A stretch of 64,000 bases of DNA from VBOC01 sp964512655 (GTDB taxonomy: Bacteria; Bacteroidota; Ignavibacteria; UBA10030; SZUA-254). The notes under the pieces are model-generated. The model did no database searches and was not told where the DNA came from. It saw only the letters and a program-made list of their open reading frames with translations. A program made the position numbers and the translations under genes. Every line of letters begins with the position of its first letter. Position 1 is the first letter of the stretch. Location of the stretch: positions 25,966-89,965 of the forward strand of contig CAZEJT010000010.1 in assembly GCA_964512655.1 (NCBI GenBank). The letters are read 5' to 3'. Of the stretch, positions 55,921 to 64,000 are shown piece after piece.

Positions 55921-55949
55921 ATGATAGTGGATTTAGCATTTTGAGTCAA
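55921..55949 (-). promoter_or_regulatory. Promoter of the small basic protein-folP-cdaA-pcm-miaA operon
   Basis: TTGACT (55949-55944) and TATCAT (55926-55921) are 17 nt apart on the minus strand. Transcription would begin near 55914, the A of the ATG, so the message may be leaderless or nearly so. Confidence 0.72.
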
Positions 55950-55962
55950 CATTCTCCGGCCT

Positions 55963-57858
55963 TCACCGGCGCGGACGCCCTTCCCGCGTGTTCACGAGCG
56001 GCCTGATAATCGAAGAAAGCAGGTCGGGTTTTGCCATGTCCCGTTCCAGATGCGGATACCGGGGCCCTCCGTGATAGTCGATCGAGTACGTCTTGTAGAA
56101 ATCACCGTTCACTGCCAGCAGATCGAGCTGAGACCCGGCTCCGGAGCTTCCCTGTACCGCATCGAGGAGGATACTCTTCGTGTACTTTCGGCCGTTGACC
56201 GCCGCCAGCTTCAAACCCGGCGAAAGGCCTGCCTTCGCCGCGGGAGAATTTGGAATGACATCGACCATGGTGCCCTCGTCGTCGAACACGACGCCGATCG
56301 AAAAACTGAGGTCGAACGACTTATGGGCAGCCTCCTCCGATTTCTCAAACGCAGTAGGCGTGTCCCGGTACACGAGCCGCCAGCCGGAGGATTGGATGCC
56401 CCCGAGGGGCGCATGGGGATCAAGGGATTGGAGGCGAGCCGTCAGGAAATCGCTCCATGTGTAGGGAGCGACCGAATTCAATGTGCGCACCACATCGTCG
56501 AAAGCATAGGTGTTCACGGCCGGCGGCCCGCTTTTTCCCCCATGGAAGAGCCTGCAGAAGTCATCGAGTGATTTTCTCCCCTTCGTCTCGCGCCGGATAA
56601 TCGCGTCGGCTTCGAGCCAGAAGAGATTGCTTTCATCGTAGAAATCGACCCCCCTCCGGTACGACTGCCAGTCGCTCCTCGCTCCGTACAATAGCTGGGC
56701 TTCATCGGCGACATCCTGCAGGGGCCGCCACTGGCGCCCCGGGCGAGTGTCGAGCCGAGCGGCAATCAGCGCAAGGTCTTCGCGATAGTCTTCCGGGGTG
56801 CGGAGTCCGGAGCGCGGGGCAAGGATTTTTCCGAGATACTGCGTCAGGCCCTCGTACACCCAGAGGAGCTCCCCCTTCATCGGCGAGGAATAATCACCGG
56901 TAGCGAGTCCGGCAGGGCGGCGGTACTTCCCATTCCAGGAGTGAACGAATTCGTGGGGAAGAAGGCCGGACGACATCCTTCTCAGATCGTCGTCCACGAG
57001 CGCTCTCTCGGCGACCCGGTCGTCGCTCGACTGGTGATGCTCGAGCCCGAAATGCGCTACCGCGTCGCTGAGGGTGAGGAGAAAATCGTAATGCTCATAG
57101 TGGTGAGCGCCGAAGAGAGCGTTCGTCTCTACGACGAGCCGGCGGTATTCATCCAGAAGCTGATCGCTGAGCTGGAGTGTCGGCTCGCCATCGCTCGCAA
57201 GGTCAAGGTAATGCTTCGCTCCCTCCGCGGATCCCAGCTCAAAGCGCTTGGTGTGAGCGCCCGCCTGCACGGGTGAATCGATCAGCATGGAAAGAGGCAC
57301 TTCCTTAAAATGAATCTCTCCCGCCGAAACTGATCCCTGTTCCAGTGCGGTCGCATACTTCCAGCCGTCGGGAAGAGCAAGGCTCGCCTCAACCCCCATG
57401 CTGTCGGGGTTCACATCCTTGGGATAGAGTACAACCTGGTTCCAGCTTAGAACGAGGAGCTGGGAGGTCGCAGAGGCGCCCGAAGAAAAGCCGGCGGCTT
57501 CAGGGGGAAGAATAAAGTCGAAGGAAAGCTCGAGCGGATCGGTCCCCGACGGGACGTCGCAGTGCACTTCGGCCATCTCAACGGGGTCGCGGCGCCACCT
57601 GACGACCTTCCCCGCGGAGCTGATCGTGAGCCCGGCGAGATCGACGATAGGACCGGTAGGTCCGTGTTCACCGGGAATCCATTTCGGAAAGAAAAGCGAA
57701 AGTGCGCCTCCGCGCGACGAAATGGTCTCGCGTACGTGAAGGATTTTTCTCGGGGCTTCGCGCGCGTCGACATTGAGGGTGATAATCGGGCTGGCGGCGG
57801 AAACCCGGGCGAAGCCGAGGAGCGCCGCGGCGGCGAGAATACACCTGTGGCTTCCCAC
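55963..57858 (-). CDS. M61-family glycyl aminopeptidase-like exported peptidase with PDZ domain
   Basis: 631 residues from GTG 57858, 4 nt after the sodB stop; the longer open frame reads through sodB and is not credible. A signal peptide (HRCILAAAALLGFARVSAAS) is followed by the M61 beta-domain, the zinc site HEFVHSWNGKYRRP with the downstream Glu in LLWVYEGLTQYLGK, and a PDZ domain near the C-terminus (DVIPNSPAAKAGLSPGLKLAAVNG). It likely acts in the periplasm on peptides or small proteins. It is coupled to the superoxide dismutase gene. Confidence 0.9.
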   Translation of the reverse strand: MGSHRCILAAAALLGFARVSAASPIITLNVDAREAPRKILHVRETISSRGGALSLFFPKWIPGEHGPTGPIVDLAGLTISSAGKVVRWRRDPVEMAEVHCDVPSGTDPLELSFDFILPPEAAGFSSGASATSQLLVLSWNQVVLYPKDVNPDSMGVEASLALPDGWKYATALEQGSVSAGEIHFKEVPLSMLIDSPVQAGAHTKRFELGSAEGAKHYLDLASDGEPTLQLSDQLLDEYRRLVVETNALFGAHHYEHYDFLLTLSDAVAHFGLEHHQSSDDRVAERALVDDDLRRMSSGLLPHEFVHSWNGKYRRPAGLATGDYSSPMKGELLWVYEGLTQYLGKILAPRSGLRTPEDYREDLALIAARLDTRPGRQWRPLQDVADEAQLLYGARSDWQSYRRGVDFYDESNLFWLEADAIIRRETKGRKSLDDFCRLFHGGKSGPPAVNTYAFDDVVRTLNSVAPYTWSDFLTARLQSLDPHAPLGGIQSSGWRLVYRDTPTAFEKSEEAAHKSFDLSFSIGVVFDDEGTMVDVIPNSPAAKAGLSPGLKLAAVNGRKYTKSILLDAVQGSSGAGSQLDLLAVNGDFYKTYSIDYHGGPRYPHLERDMAKPDLLSSIIRPLVNTREGRPRR

Positions 57859-57862
57859 GGGT

Positions 57863-58582
57863 TTACCTGGCCGCGAAGCGCTTCGCAACCTCGTCCCAGT
57901 TGACGACGTTCCAGAACGCCGCCAGATAATCGGCCCGGCGGTTTTGGTACTTGAGATAGTAGGCGTGCTCCCAGACGTCGACTCCGAGAATCGGAATCCC
58001 TTTGACATCGGCGATGTCCATCATCGGGTTATCCTGGTTGGGCGTCGAGGTGATGGCGAGCTTTCCTTCCTGCTTGATTAACCATGCCCAGCCGGATCCG
58101 AAGCGGGTCATGCCGGCGTTGGAGAGCTGTTCCTTGAATTTATCGAACGATCCGAAATCGCGCGTGATGGCCGCCCCGAGATCGCCCGAGGGCGCTCCCC
58201 CGCCCTTCGGCTTCATCCAGTTCCAGAAGAGCGAGTGGTTGTAGTGGCCGCCTCCGTTGTTCCGGACTGCCGCCGGGAGCTTCGAAATGTTCGCGAGGAT
58301 TTGTTCGATCGACTTCTTGTCCCATTCCGTCCCTTCAATCGCTTTGTTGAGGTTCGTGACGTAGGCCCCGTGGTGCTTCCCATGATGGATCTCCATCGTC
58401 ATCTTGTCGATGTGGGGTTCCAGCGCATCTGGGGGATATGGAAGACTGGGGAGTGTGAATGGCATGGTCGGGTGCTCCTGTGGTTGTGTGGTCGGTTTGA
58501 TTGATGAAATGATGGGGGTGTTGCCAATGACCGCGGACATGCCGCTCAACACCGCGGTGGAAAGAAAGGCTCGTCGCCTCAT
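57863..58582 (-). CDS. Fe/Mn superoxide dismutase with Tat-like signal and internal start
   Basis: 239 residues. The core starts FTLPSLPYPPDALEPHIDKMTMEIHHGKHH and ends with the metal ligands in VDVWEHAYYLKYQNRRADYL. Ahead of it lie 39 residues beginning MRRRAFLSTAVLSGMSAVIG, a twin-arginine signal in form, suggesting export of a folded, metal-loaded enzyme. The ordinary SodB start, ATG 58465 (MPFTLPSL), has its own AGGAG 9 nt upstream, so a cytosolic form may also be made. It lies 94 nt after the HesB gene of the SUF operon. Confidence 0.93.
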   Translation of the reverse strand: MRRRAFLSTAVLSGMSAVIGNTPIISSIKPTTQPQEHPTMPFTLPSLPYPPDALEPHIDKMTMEIHHGKHHGAYVTNLNKAIEGTEWDKKSIEQILANISKLPAAVRNNGGGHYNHSLFWNWMKPKGGGAPSGDLGAAITRDFGSFDKFKEQLSNAGMTRFGSGWAWLIKQEGKLAITSTPNQDNPMMDIADVKGIPILGVDVWEHAYYLKYQNRRADYLAAFWNVVNWDEVAKRFAAR

Positions 58583-58676
58583 CGGCCTGCCGCTTCAGAG
58601 TTCACATCATTGATGAGGGACCGGCTTGGAAACGGCTTCAGGGCCGGACGCGATTGGATGTGCGCCGGCGGGTGCT

Positions 58677-59045
58677 TCACACGCCGAACGAGTTGCCGCA
58701 GCCGCACGTCTTCGCCGCCTGCGGGTTATTGAACACGAAGCCCTTGCCGTTCAGACCGTCCTGATAATCGAGCTGGGTGCCCGAGAGGTAGAACAGGCTT
58801 TTCGGGTCGATGAAGACCCTAACGCCGTGCAGTTCGAAGATCTTGTCTCCCTGCTTCGGTTCGGCGTCAAAACCGAGTACATAGGTCAGCCCTGAGCATC
58901 CTCCGCCCTTTACCCCGACCCGCAATCCGTGGGTCTCGGGGATGTTGTTCTGTTTGCGGATCGCCGACACCTGCTCGGCGGCCTTCTCTGTCAGCGTTAT
59001 TTCCTCGTTCAGCTTCGGCTTTTGAATAACCGTCAGTTCGGACAT
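58677..59045 (-). CDS. HesB/IscA-type iron-sulfur carrier protein
   Basis: 122 residues from ATG 59045, chosen for the AAGGAG upstream; the longer frame overlaps the DUF59 gene. A-type carriers pass Fe-S clusters to target proteins. The three ligand cysteines are in GGGCSGLTYVLGF and the C-terminal KTCGCGNSF. It is the last gene of the SUF operon (SufA-like role). Confidence 0.94.
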   Translation of the reverse strand: MSELTVIQKPKLNEEITLTEKAAEQVSAIRKQNNIPETHGLRVGVKGGGCSGLTYVLGFDAEPKQGDKIFELHGVRVFIDPKSLFYLSGTQLDYQDGLNGKGFVFNNPQAAKTCGCGNSFGV

Positions 59046-59059
59046 CGTTTCTCCTTCAA

Positions 59060-59404
59060 TTACATCATTCCAAGTTCGAGCCGTGCGGCTTCGGACATCA
59101 TCGAGGGATTCCACGTGGGCTCCCATACGACTTCCACTTTCACCCCCTTGACGCCCGGAACCGCTTTCACCCTCCCCTCCACTTCCGGCGGGAGCGACTG
59201 GGCCGCGGGACAGTGAGGAGAGGTCAGCGTCATTTTCACGTTAACAAATCCCGTGTCATCGATTGCGACGCCGTAAATCAGACCGAGCTCGTAGATGTTG
59301 ACAGGAATCTCGGGATCGAAGCACGCCCGCAACGCTTCGATGACCTGCGCCTCGATCACGCCCTTCTCGATGCTGCTGATTACGGGTTGTTCCACCTCTG
59401 TCAT
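59060..59404 (-). CDS. DUF59/SufT-like Fe-S assembly protein
   Basis: 114 residues from ATG 59404 (MTEVEQPVISSIEKG); the first 13 codons of the open frame lie upstream of the best start. The MIP18/DUF59 core is DPEIPVNIYELGLIYGV, VNVKMTLTSPHCPAAQSLPPEVEGRV and VEVVWEPTWNPSMMSE, with the conserved Cys in SPHCP. Related proteins (SufT) help mature Fe-S proteins. It lies between sufU and the HesB gene. Confidence 0.92.
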   Translation of the reverse strand: MTEVEQPVISSIEKGVIEAQVIEALRACFDPEIPVNIYELGLIYGVAIDDTGFVNVKMTLTSPHCPAAQSLPPEVEGRVKAVPGVKGVKVEVVWEPTWNPSMMSEAARLELGMM

Positions 59405-59446
59405 CACCTCACTATACTCATTTCCCGTGCGTATTGCAAACAATTC

Positions 59447-59899
59447 TCACTCGGTCGACACTACCGCTTCGCGGGATTCGAGGGCCGCTTGCAGTGTGTG
59501 CCAGGGGAGCGTCGCGCACTTCACGCGCGCCGGAAATTCCGATACACCCGAAAATGCGGCCAGCTTGCCGAGCCCGTTTCCACTCCCTGAGCGCTCGAGC
59601 CCGCCTGTCACGAGCTCGCGGAACTGCCGGAAGAGAACATCGGCGTCGGATTTCGATTTTCCCTTTACGCTCAGCGTCATGACGGAGGCGGAGGCCTTTG
59701 AAATCGCACAGCCGGTGCCGGAAAAACTGATGTCTCGTATAATGTCTCCGTCGAGCTTCAGGAAGAGCGTATAATGATCTCCGCAGAGCGGGTTGTAGCC
59801 CTCCACTTTCCTGTCGGCGCCTTCCATCACCCGGAAATTCCGCGGGCTCCGGTTATGATCGAGAATAACCTCCTGATAGAGTTCGCGCAGCGCTTCCAT
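59447..59899 (-). CDS. sufU: SufU sulfur-transfer/scaffold protein
   Basis: 150 residues of the SufU type. It accepts persulfide sulfur from SufS through a zinc-bound cysteine. The ligands are visible in NPLCGDHYTLFL (Cys and Asp), GTGCAISKASASVM and VKCATLPWHTL. Its ATG overlaps the sufS stop by 1 nt (TGATG). Confidence 0.95.
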   Translation of the reverse strand: MEALRELYQEVILDHNRSPRNFRVMEGADRKVEGYNPLCGDHYTLFLKLDGDIIRDISFSGTGCAISKASASVMTLSVKGKSKSDADVLFRQFRELVTGGLERSGSGNGLGKLAAFSGVSEFPARVKCATLPWHTLQAALESREAVVSTE

Positions 59900-61161
59900 C
59901 AGCCCAGAACCTTCTTCACGTTGTGGATCCCCCGGACAAGGGCGTCGACTTCCTCAAACGTATTATAGAAGGCGAATGAGGCGCGCGCGGTGGCCGGAAT
60001 CCCGAACCGCTGCATGACGGGTTGGGCGCAGTGATGCCCCGTGCGGATGGCGATCCCGTCGTCGTCAAGAATCGTCCCGATGTCGTGGGGGTGGATGCCG
60101 TCGAGGACAAACGACAGGACGCCGGCTTTCCTCTTCGCCCTCCCGACTATGTGAATTCCGCTGATCTCAGAGAGAGCCGACGTTGCGTACCGCAGGAGCT
60201 CGCGCTCGTGTGCGATCCCGCCCTCGAAATCGATGCTCTGCAGGTAGTCCACCGCGGCGCCGAGGCCCACTCCGCCTGAGATGTTGGGCGTGCCGGCTTC
60301 GAACTTGTGCGGCAGGTCGTTGTAGATGGTTTTCTCGAACGTGACCGACTTGATCATGTCGCCTCCACCCTGGTAGGGAGGCATCGCCTCAAGGAGCTCG
60401 CGCTTCCCGTAGAGAATTCCGATTCCGGTCGGTCCGAACATCTTGTGACCTGAGAAGGCGTAGAAGTCGCACCCGAGAGCCCGTACGTCGACCGCGGAGT
60501 GGGGAACCGCCTGCGCCCCGTCGATCAGGATCGGAACTCCCCGGGCGTGGGCTGTCGCTATCATTTCCGCGATAGGATTGACGGTGCCCAGCGCATTCGA
60601 GATGTGCGCGAGCGCGACGAACTTTGTCCTCGGGCTGAAGAGGCGTTCGTACTCCGCGAGATCGAGCTCTCCCTCGTCGTTCATGGGGATGACCCGGATC
60701 CGCGCTCCCTTCTCGCCGCAGATCATCTGCCACGGGACGATGTTGGAGTGGTGCTCCATCGCCGAGAGGATGACCTCATCCCCCGCGCCCAGATGCCCGC
60801 CGCCGAAACAGCGCGCGACGAGGTTGATCGCCTCGGTCGTGCTCCTCACGAAGATGATTTCACCCGCGTCGGCTGCATTGATGAAACTCCGTATTCTGGA
60901 TCGCGCCGCTTCGTACGACTGCGTCGCCTTATCGCTCAGGAAATGTACCCCGCGGTGGATGTTCGAATTCTCCTCCAGGTAGAAGCGCGTCATCGCGTCG
61001 ATGACGGCCATCGGTTTCTGGCTCGTCGCCGCGTTGTCGAGATAGACGAGCGGCTTGCCGTTGACCTGCTGCTTCAGGATCGGGAAATCCGCCCTGATCC
61101 TGGCGGCGTCGAAAGAGGTCCCGACCGGATGCGGCATCACGATGTCGTCAAGGGCTCTCAT
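59899..61161 (-). CDS. sufS: Cysteine desulfurase SufS
   Basis: 420 residues. A PLP enzyme that releases sulfur from cysteine. The PLP lysine is in FYAFSGHKMFGPTGIGILYG and the persulfide Cys in RTGHHCAQPVMQRFG; N-terminal VYLDNAATSQKP is typical of the group II family. It overlaps sufD by 4 nt. Confidence 0.97.
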   Translation of the reverse strand: MRALDDIVMPHPVGTSFDAARIRADFPILKQQVNGKPLVYLDNAATSQKPMAVIDAMTRFYLEENSNIHRGVHFLSDKATQSYEAARSRIRSFINAADAGEIIFVRSTTEAINLVARCFGGGHLGAGDEVILSAMEHHSNIVPWQMICGEKGARIRVIPMNDEGELDLAEYERLFSPRTKFVALAHISNALGTVNPIAEMIATAHARGVPILIDGAQAVPHSAVDVRALGCDFYAFSGHKMFGPTGIGILYGKRELLEAMPPYQGGGDMIKSVTFEKTIYNDLPHKFEAGTPNISGGVGLGAAVDYLQSIDFEGGIAHERELLRYATSALSEISGIHIVGRAKRKAGVLSFVLDGIHPHDIGTILDDDGIAIRTGHHCAQPVMQRFGIPATARASFAFYNTFEEVDALVRGIHNVKKVLG

Positions 61162-62498
61162 GGCTTTTTTCCCGGGGGGCGTCCCGCTTCGAGGCGCCGG
61201 CGAATGACCTGCGAGAGCCGCTCGCGGAGGGCCGGGATCCTGATCCGGTCGACCACGTCGCCGGCGAAGGCCCCGATGAGGATGTCACGGGCGCTCTCCG
61301 CGCCGATCCCCCTCGACCTGAGATAAAACAGCGCCTCGTCGTCGAGTTGACCGATTGTGGCGCCGTGGGTGCATTTCACGTCGCTCGCGAAAATTTCCAG
61401 CTGAGGCTTGGTATCGATGCGCGCGTCGTCGGAGAGCACGAGGTTTTTGTTCGTCTGCTTCGCATCGGTTTTCTGCGCGTCCTTCCGGACCAGAATCTTG
61501 CCGTTGAATACGCCGCTCGAACGGCCGTCCAGGATCCCTTTGTACAGTTCATGGCTGTTGCAGTGAGGCTTTGCGTGATCGATCACAGTGTGGTTGTCGA
61601 CGTGCTCCCTCCCGGTCGAACAATACAATCCGTTGAGGGTGCACTCGGCCCCCTCGCCGTTGAGCACCGCCGTGATATTGTTGCGGATCAGCGCTCCGCC
61701 CAGTGAAATGCCGTGCGAGGCGAAGGTGCTGCTCCGTTCCTGAAGAACGTGTGTCGATCCGATATGGTACCCCCGGGCTCCCCCGTCCAGGATCTGATGA
61801 TACTCGAGGCCCGAGTTCTCGCCTACGACGATTTCAGTAACTCCGTTGGTGAACCGCTCGCCGGGCGCGAGAGCGCAATGGCTTTCCACGATTGACGCCT
61901 GGCTGTTGCGTCCGATAAGGAAAAGGTTGCGCGGCGACGCGAGGGCCGGCGCCTCGGAGGAGGTCGACACATAGAGAAGGTGGATCGGGACCGTGAGCGC
62001 GGCACCTTCAGGGATCGAAATGAGCGCCCCATCCTGGAAAAAGGCGGTGCTGAGCGCGGTAAATGCATTCGCGTCGTAGGCGGCATACCGCGCAAGATGG
62101 CCCGTGATGCTGCCGGGGTCTCGTTTGACTGCCGACGCCATGCTTTCAACCCTGACACCCGGCGGGAGTGCCCCGGCCGACGAGAGCTCTTCCGAGAAGT
62201 AGCCGTCGACCCACACCAGCGTGCTCCCCGGGGCAAAGCCGAGGAGTAGCTCGATGTCGGCCCGCGAGGGCCCCCGGCGCGACGGCCGCCCGGCGATGCG
62301 GAACGGGACTCTGACCAGTTCCGAGACGTCCGTGTATTTCCATTCCTCATCGCGCGTTGTGGGAAACCCCAGCTCGGCGAAGCGCGCGAGCGCCGCCCGG
62401 CGGATCGCATGAACCTGCGACGACGCCTCGCCGTTCAGGCTCTTCTCAAACGCCTCGAAACTCGCGAGGTACCTCTGTTCGCTATCCCTGTGCTTCAT
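61158..62498 (-). CDS. sufD: Fe-S cluster assembly protein SufD
   Basis: 446 residues. Partner of SufB in the SufBC2D scaffold. The beta-helix core is recognised from VDNHTVIDHAKPHCNSHELYKGILDGRSSGVFNGKI, DARIDTKPQLEIFASDVKCTHGATIGQLDDEALFYLRSRGI. The first 30-odd residues are less conserved. It overlaps sufC by 17 nt. Confidence 0.96.
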   Translation of the reverse strand: MKHRDSEQRYLASFEAFEKSLNGEASSQVHAIRRAALARFAELGFPTTRDEEWKYTDVSELVRVPFRIAGRPSRRGPSRADIELLLGFAPGSTLVWVDGYFSEELSSAGALPPGVRVESMASAVKRDPGSITGHLARYAAYDANAFTALSTAFFQDGALISIPEGAALTVPIHLLYVSTSSEAPALASPRNLFLIGRNSQASIVESHCALAPGERFTNGVTEIVVGENSGLEYHQILDGGARGYHIGSTHVLQERSSTFASHGISLGGALIRNNITAVLNGEGAECTLNGLYCSTGREHVDNHTVIDHAKPHCNSHELYKGILDGRSSGVFNGKILVRKDAQKTDAKQTNKNLVLSDDARIDTKPQLEIFASDVKCTHGATIGQLDDEALFYLRSRGIGAESARDILIGAFAGDVVDRIRIPALRERLSQVIRRRLEAGRPPGKKP

Positions 62499-63246
62499 CC
62501 CTGACCCAGTCGTACCCTTTCTCCTCGAGCTCGAAGGCGAGCTCCTTCGCGCCCGTTTTTGCTATCCGTCCCTCGACGAGGACGTGCACCACATCCGGCA
62601 CGACGTAATCGAGGAGCCGCTGATAATGCGTTACAACCAGCATGGCGTTGCCGCTGTTCCTGAGCCTGTTGATCCCGTCGGCCACGGCCCGAAGCGCATC
62701 AATGTCGAGTCCGGAATCGGTCTCGTCCAGCACCGCGAGCGCCGGCTCCAGGACCGCCATCTGGAAAATCTCGTTTCGTTTCTTCTCGCCTCCGGAAAAC
62801 CCTTGGTTCACCGGCCTGTTCAGGAGCGACTCGTCCATGTCAACGAGCTTCGCCTTCTCCCGCACGAGCTTCAGGAATTCCATCGCATCGAGCTCCTCCA
62901 GGCCCCTGTGTTTCCGGATGGCGTTCAGTCCCGCCTTGAGAAAATAGGTGTTGTTGACTCCCGGGATCTCCACGGGGTATTGGAAAGCCATGAAAAGGCC
63001 TTCCCTTGCCCGTTCTTCCGGCTTCATCCCAAGAAGATCGTTGCCCTTGTAGAGAACAGTTCCCTGCGTCACAAGGTACGATTCCCGCCCTGCGAGGACC
63101 TGCGCGAGCGTGCTCTTGCCCGAACCGTTCGGCCCCATGATGGCGTGCACCTCGCCGGTATTGACCTTCAGATTCACCCCCCGGAGGATTTCACTTCCGG
63201 TAACTCCGGCGTGAAGGTTGGAGATTTCAAGTATTGGTGTGCTCAT
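62482..63246 (-). CDS. sufC: Fe-S cluster assembly ATPase SufC
   Basis: 254 residues. An ABC-type ATPase without membrane part that drives SufBC2D. Walker A is MGPNGSGKSTLAQVL, the signature NQGFSGGEKKRNEIFQM and Walker B LAVLDETDSGLDIDALR. It lies 2 nt after sufB. Confidence 0.98.
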   Translation of the reverse strand: MSTPILEISNLHAGVTGSEILRGVNLKVNTGEVHAIMGPNGSGKSTLAQVLAGRESYLVTQGTVLYKGNDLLGMKPEERAREGLFMAFQYPVEIPGVNNTYFLKAGLNAIRKHRGLEELDAMEFLKLVREKAKLVDMDESLLNRPVNQGFSGGEKKRNEIFQMAVLEPALAVLDETDSGLDIDALRAVADGINRLRNSGNAMLVVTHYQRLLDYVVPDVVHVLVEGRIAKTGAKELAFELEEKGYDWVRDEAQG

Positions 63247-63248
63247 TC

Positions 63249-64000
63249 TTATCCTACGCTTCCTTCCAGGCTGATTCCAAGCAGTTTTTGCGCCTCGACC
63301 GCGAACTCCATCGGGAGCTCACGGAAGACTTCCTTGCAGAACCCGTTGACGATCATGTTCACCGCATCTTCGGTCGATAGCCCCCTCTGGCGGCAGTAGA
63401 AGATCTGATCCTCCCCGATTTTCGATGTCGAGGCCTCGTGCTCGATCCGGGAGGACGTGTTCTTGACCTCCATGTATGGAAAGGTGTGTGCGCCGCATTC
63501 GTCGCCGATCAGGAGCGAATCGCACTGCGAAAAATTCCGGGCGTTCACGGCCTGTTTCGCGATCCTCACAAGTCCGCGGTACGAGTTCTGCCCTTTGCCG
63601 GCGGAGATGCCCTTCGAAACGATCGTGCTTCTGGTGTTCTTCCCGAGGTGGATCATCTTGGTCCCGGTATCGGCCTGCTGGTGGTTGTTCACCACCGCCA
63701 CCGAATAGAACTCGCCTACGGAGTTGTCCCCCTGGAGAATGCAACCGGGGTACTTCCAGGTGATCGCCGCCCCGGTCTCCACCTGCGTCCACGTGATCTT
63801 GGAGTTTCGTCCGAGGCACTTCCCGCGCTTGGTGACGAAGTTGTAAATCCCCCCTTTTCCGTCCTTGTCCCCGGGGTACCAGTTCTGGATCGTGGAGTAT
63901 TTTATCGTCGCGTCATCGAGAGCGATCAGCTCGACGACGGCGGCATGGAGCTGGTTCTCGTCGCGCATCGGCGCGGTGCAGCCCTCGAGGTAGCTCACCG
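63249..64000 (-). CDS. sufB: Fe-S cluster assembly protein SufB (5' part outside window)
   Basis: The frame is open to the window edge and shows the C-terminal half of SufB: SYLEGCTAPMRDENQLHAAVVELIALDDATIKYSTIQNWYPGD, KCLGRNSKITWTQVETGAAITWKYPGC and EHEASTSKIGEDQIFYCRQRGLS. About 250 of the usual 470-480 residues are present. SufB carries the site where the cluster is built. It leads sufB-C-D-S-U-DUF59-HesB; the operon promoter is not in the window. Confidence 0.97.
   Translation of the reverse strand, partial: VSYLEGCTAPMRDENQLHAAVVELIALDDATIKYSTIQNWYPGDKDGKGGIYNFVTKRGKCLGRNSKITWTQVETGAAITWKYPGCILQGDNSVGEFYSVAVVNNHQQADTGTKMIHLGKNTRSTIVSKGISAGKGQNSYRGLVRIAKQAVNARNFSQCDSLLIGDECGAHTFPYMEVKNTSSRIEHEASTSKIGEDQIFYCRQRGLSTEDAVNMIVNGFCKEVFRELPMEFAVEAQKLLGISLEGSVG

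Noticed and set aside
57859..58008. M61 peptidase starting at 58008 inside sodB
   Set aside because: The added 50 residues are an out-of-frame reading of sodB; a GTG just after the sodB stop gives a proper signal peptide.

Overview
The window reads as a scaffold piece from a high-GC member of the Bacteroidota/FCB branch, most likely an Ignavibacteria-like lineage. Two secreted proteins end in the NYPNPFNP-type Por/type IX secretion sorting domain that is typical of that branch. In contrast to classical Bacteroidetes, many genes have clear Shine-Dalgarno sequences, and the recognisable promoters look like E. coli sigma-70 sites (TTGACT, 17 nt, TATATT) rather than the TAnnTTTG type. Two runs of exactly 100 N (16864-16963 and 45362-45461) are scaffold gaps. 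No prophage, insertion sequence, CRISPR array or rRNA gene was found.

1-14.8 kb (all minus strand) is one long translation/transcription cluster. In transcription order it is tRNA-Thr, tRNA-Tyr, tRNA-Gly, tRNA-Thr, rpmG, tRNA-Trp, secE, nusG, rplK, rplA, rplJ, rplL, a terminator-like leader, rpoB, rpoC, then a new promoter and rpsL, rpsG and a truncated fusA. The tRNA order matches the classical thrU-tyrU-glyT-thrT-tufB locus, but no tuf is present. 15.0-16.9 kb is a truncated DUF2723 membrane protein ending at the first gap. After the gap a plus-strand group (EthD protein, crotonase, T9SS-tagged pentaheme cytochrome, enoyl-CoA hydratase) converges on a minus-strand operon clpS-alaS-gmhA-sugar transferase-small membrane protein. 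A very large T9SS-tagged propeller protein follows on the plus strand.

30-41 kb holds housekeeping operons: HIT protein and icd; a TPR lipoprotein with a DUF3467 protein (divergent promoters); DUF3109-rpoN-hslV-hslU; and glmM-type mutase, a lone EutN/CcmL microcompartment vertex protein, and dprA. A REP-like palindrome cluster lies between the mutase promoter and a PrsW-type protease. 41-48 kb is the most unusual part: a predicted outer-membrane protein combining a zinc-peptidase domain, a beta-propeller and a barrel; an ECF sigma factor with a membrane-anchored anti-sigma-like protein whose exported tail is made of 9- and 8-residue tandem repeats; and a STAS/RsbW/STAS partner-switching set.

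48-64 kb returns to housekeeping functions: der, a CoA-disulfide-reductase-like flavoprotein, upp, a lone receiver protein, tRNA-Pro, a cluster of covarying palindromes, a small basic protein gene leading folP-cdaA-pcm-miaA, and a SUF iron-sulfur operon (sufB-C-D-S-U, DUF59, HesB/IscA) followed by a superoxide dismutase with a Tat-like signal and an M61 peptidase. The window cuts off the 3' end of fusA and the 5' part of sufB.
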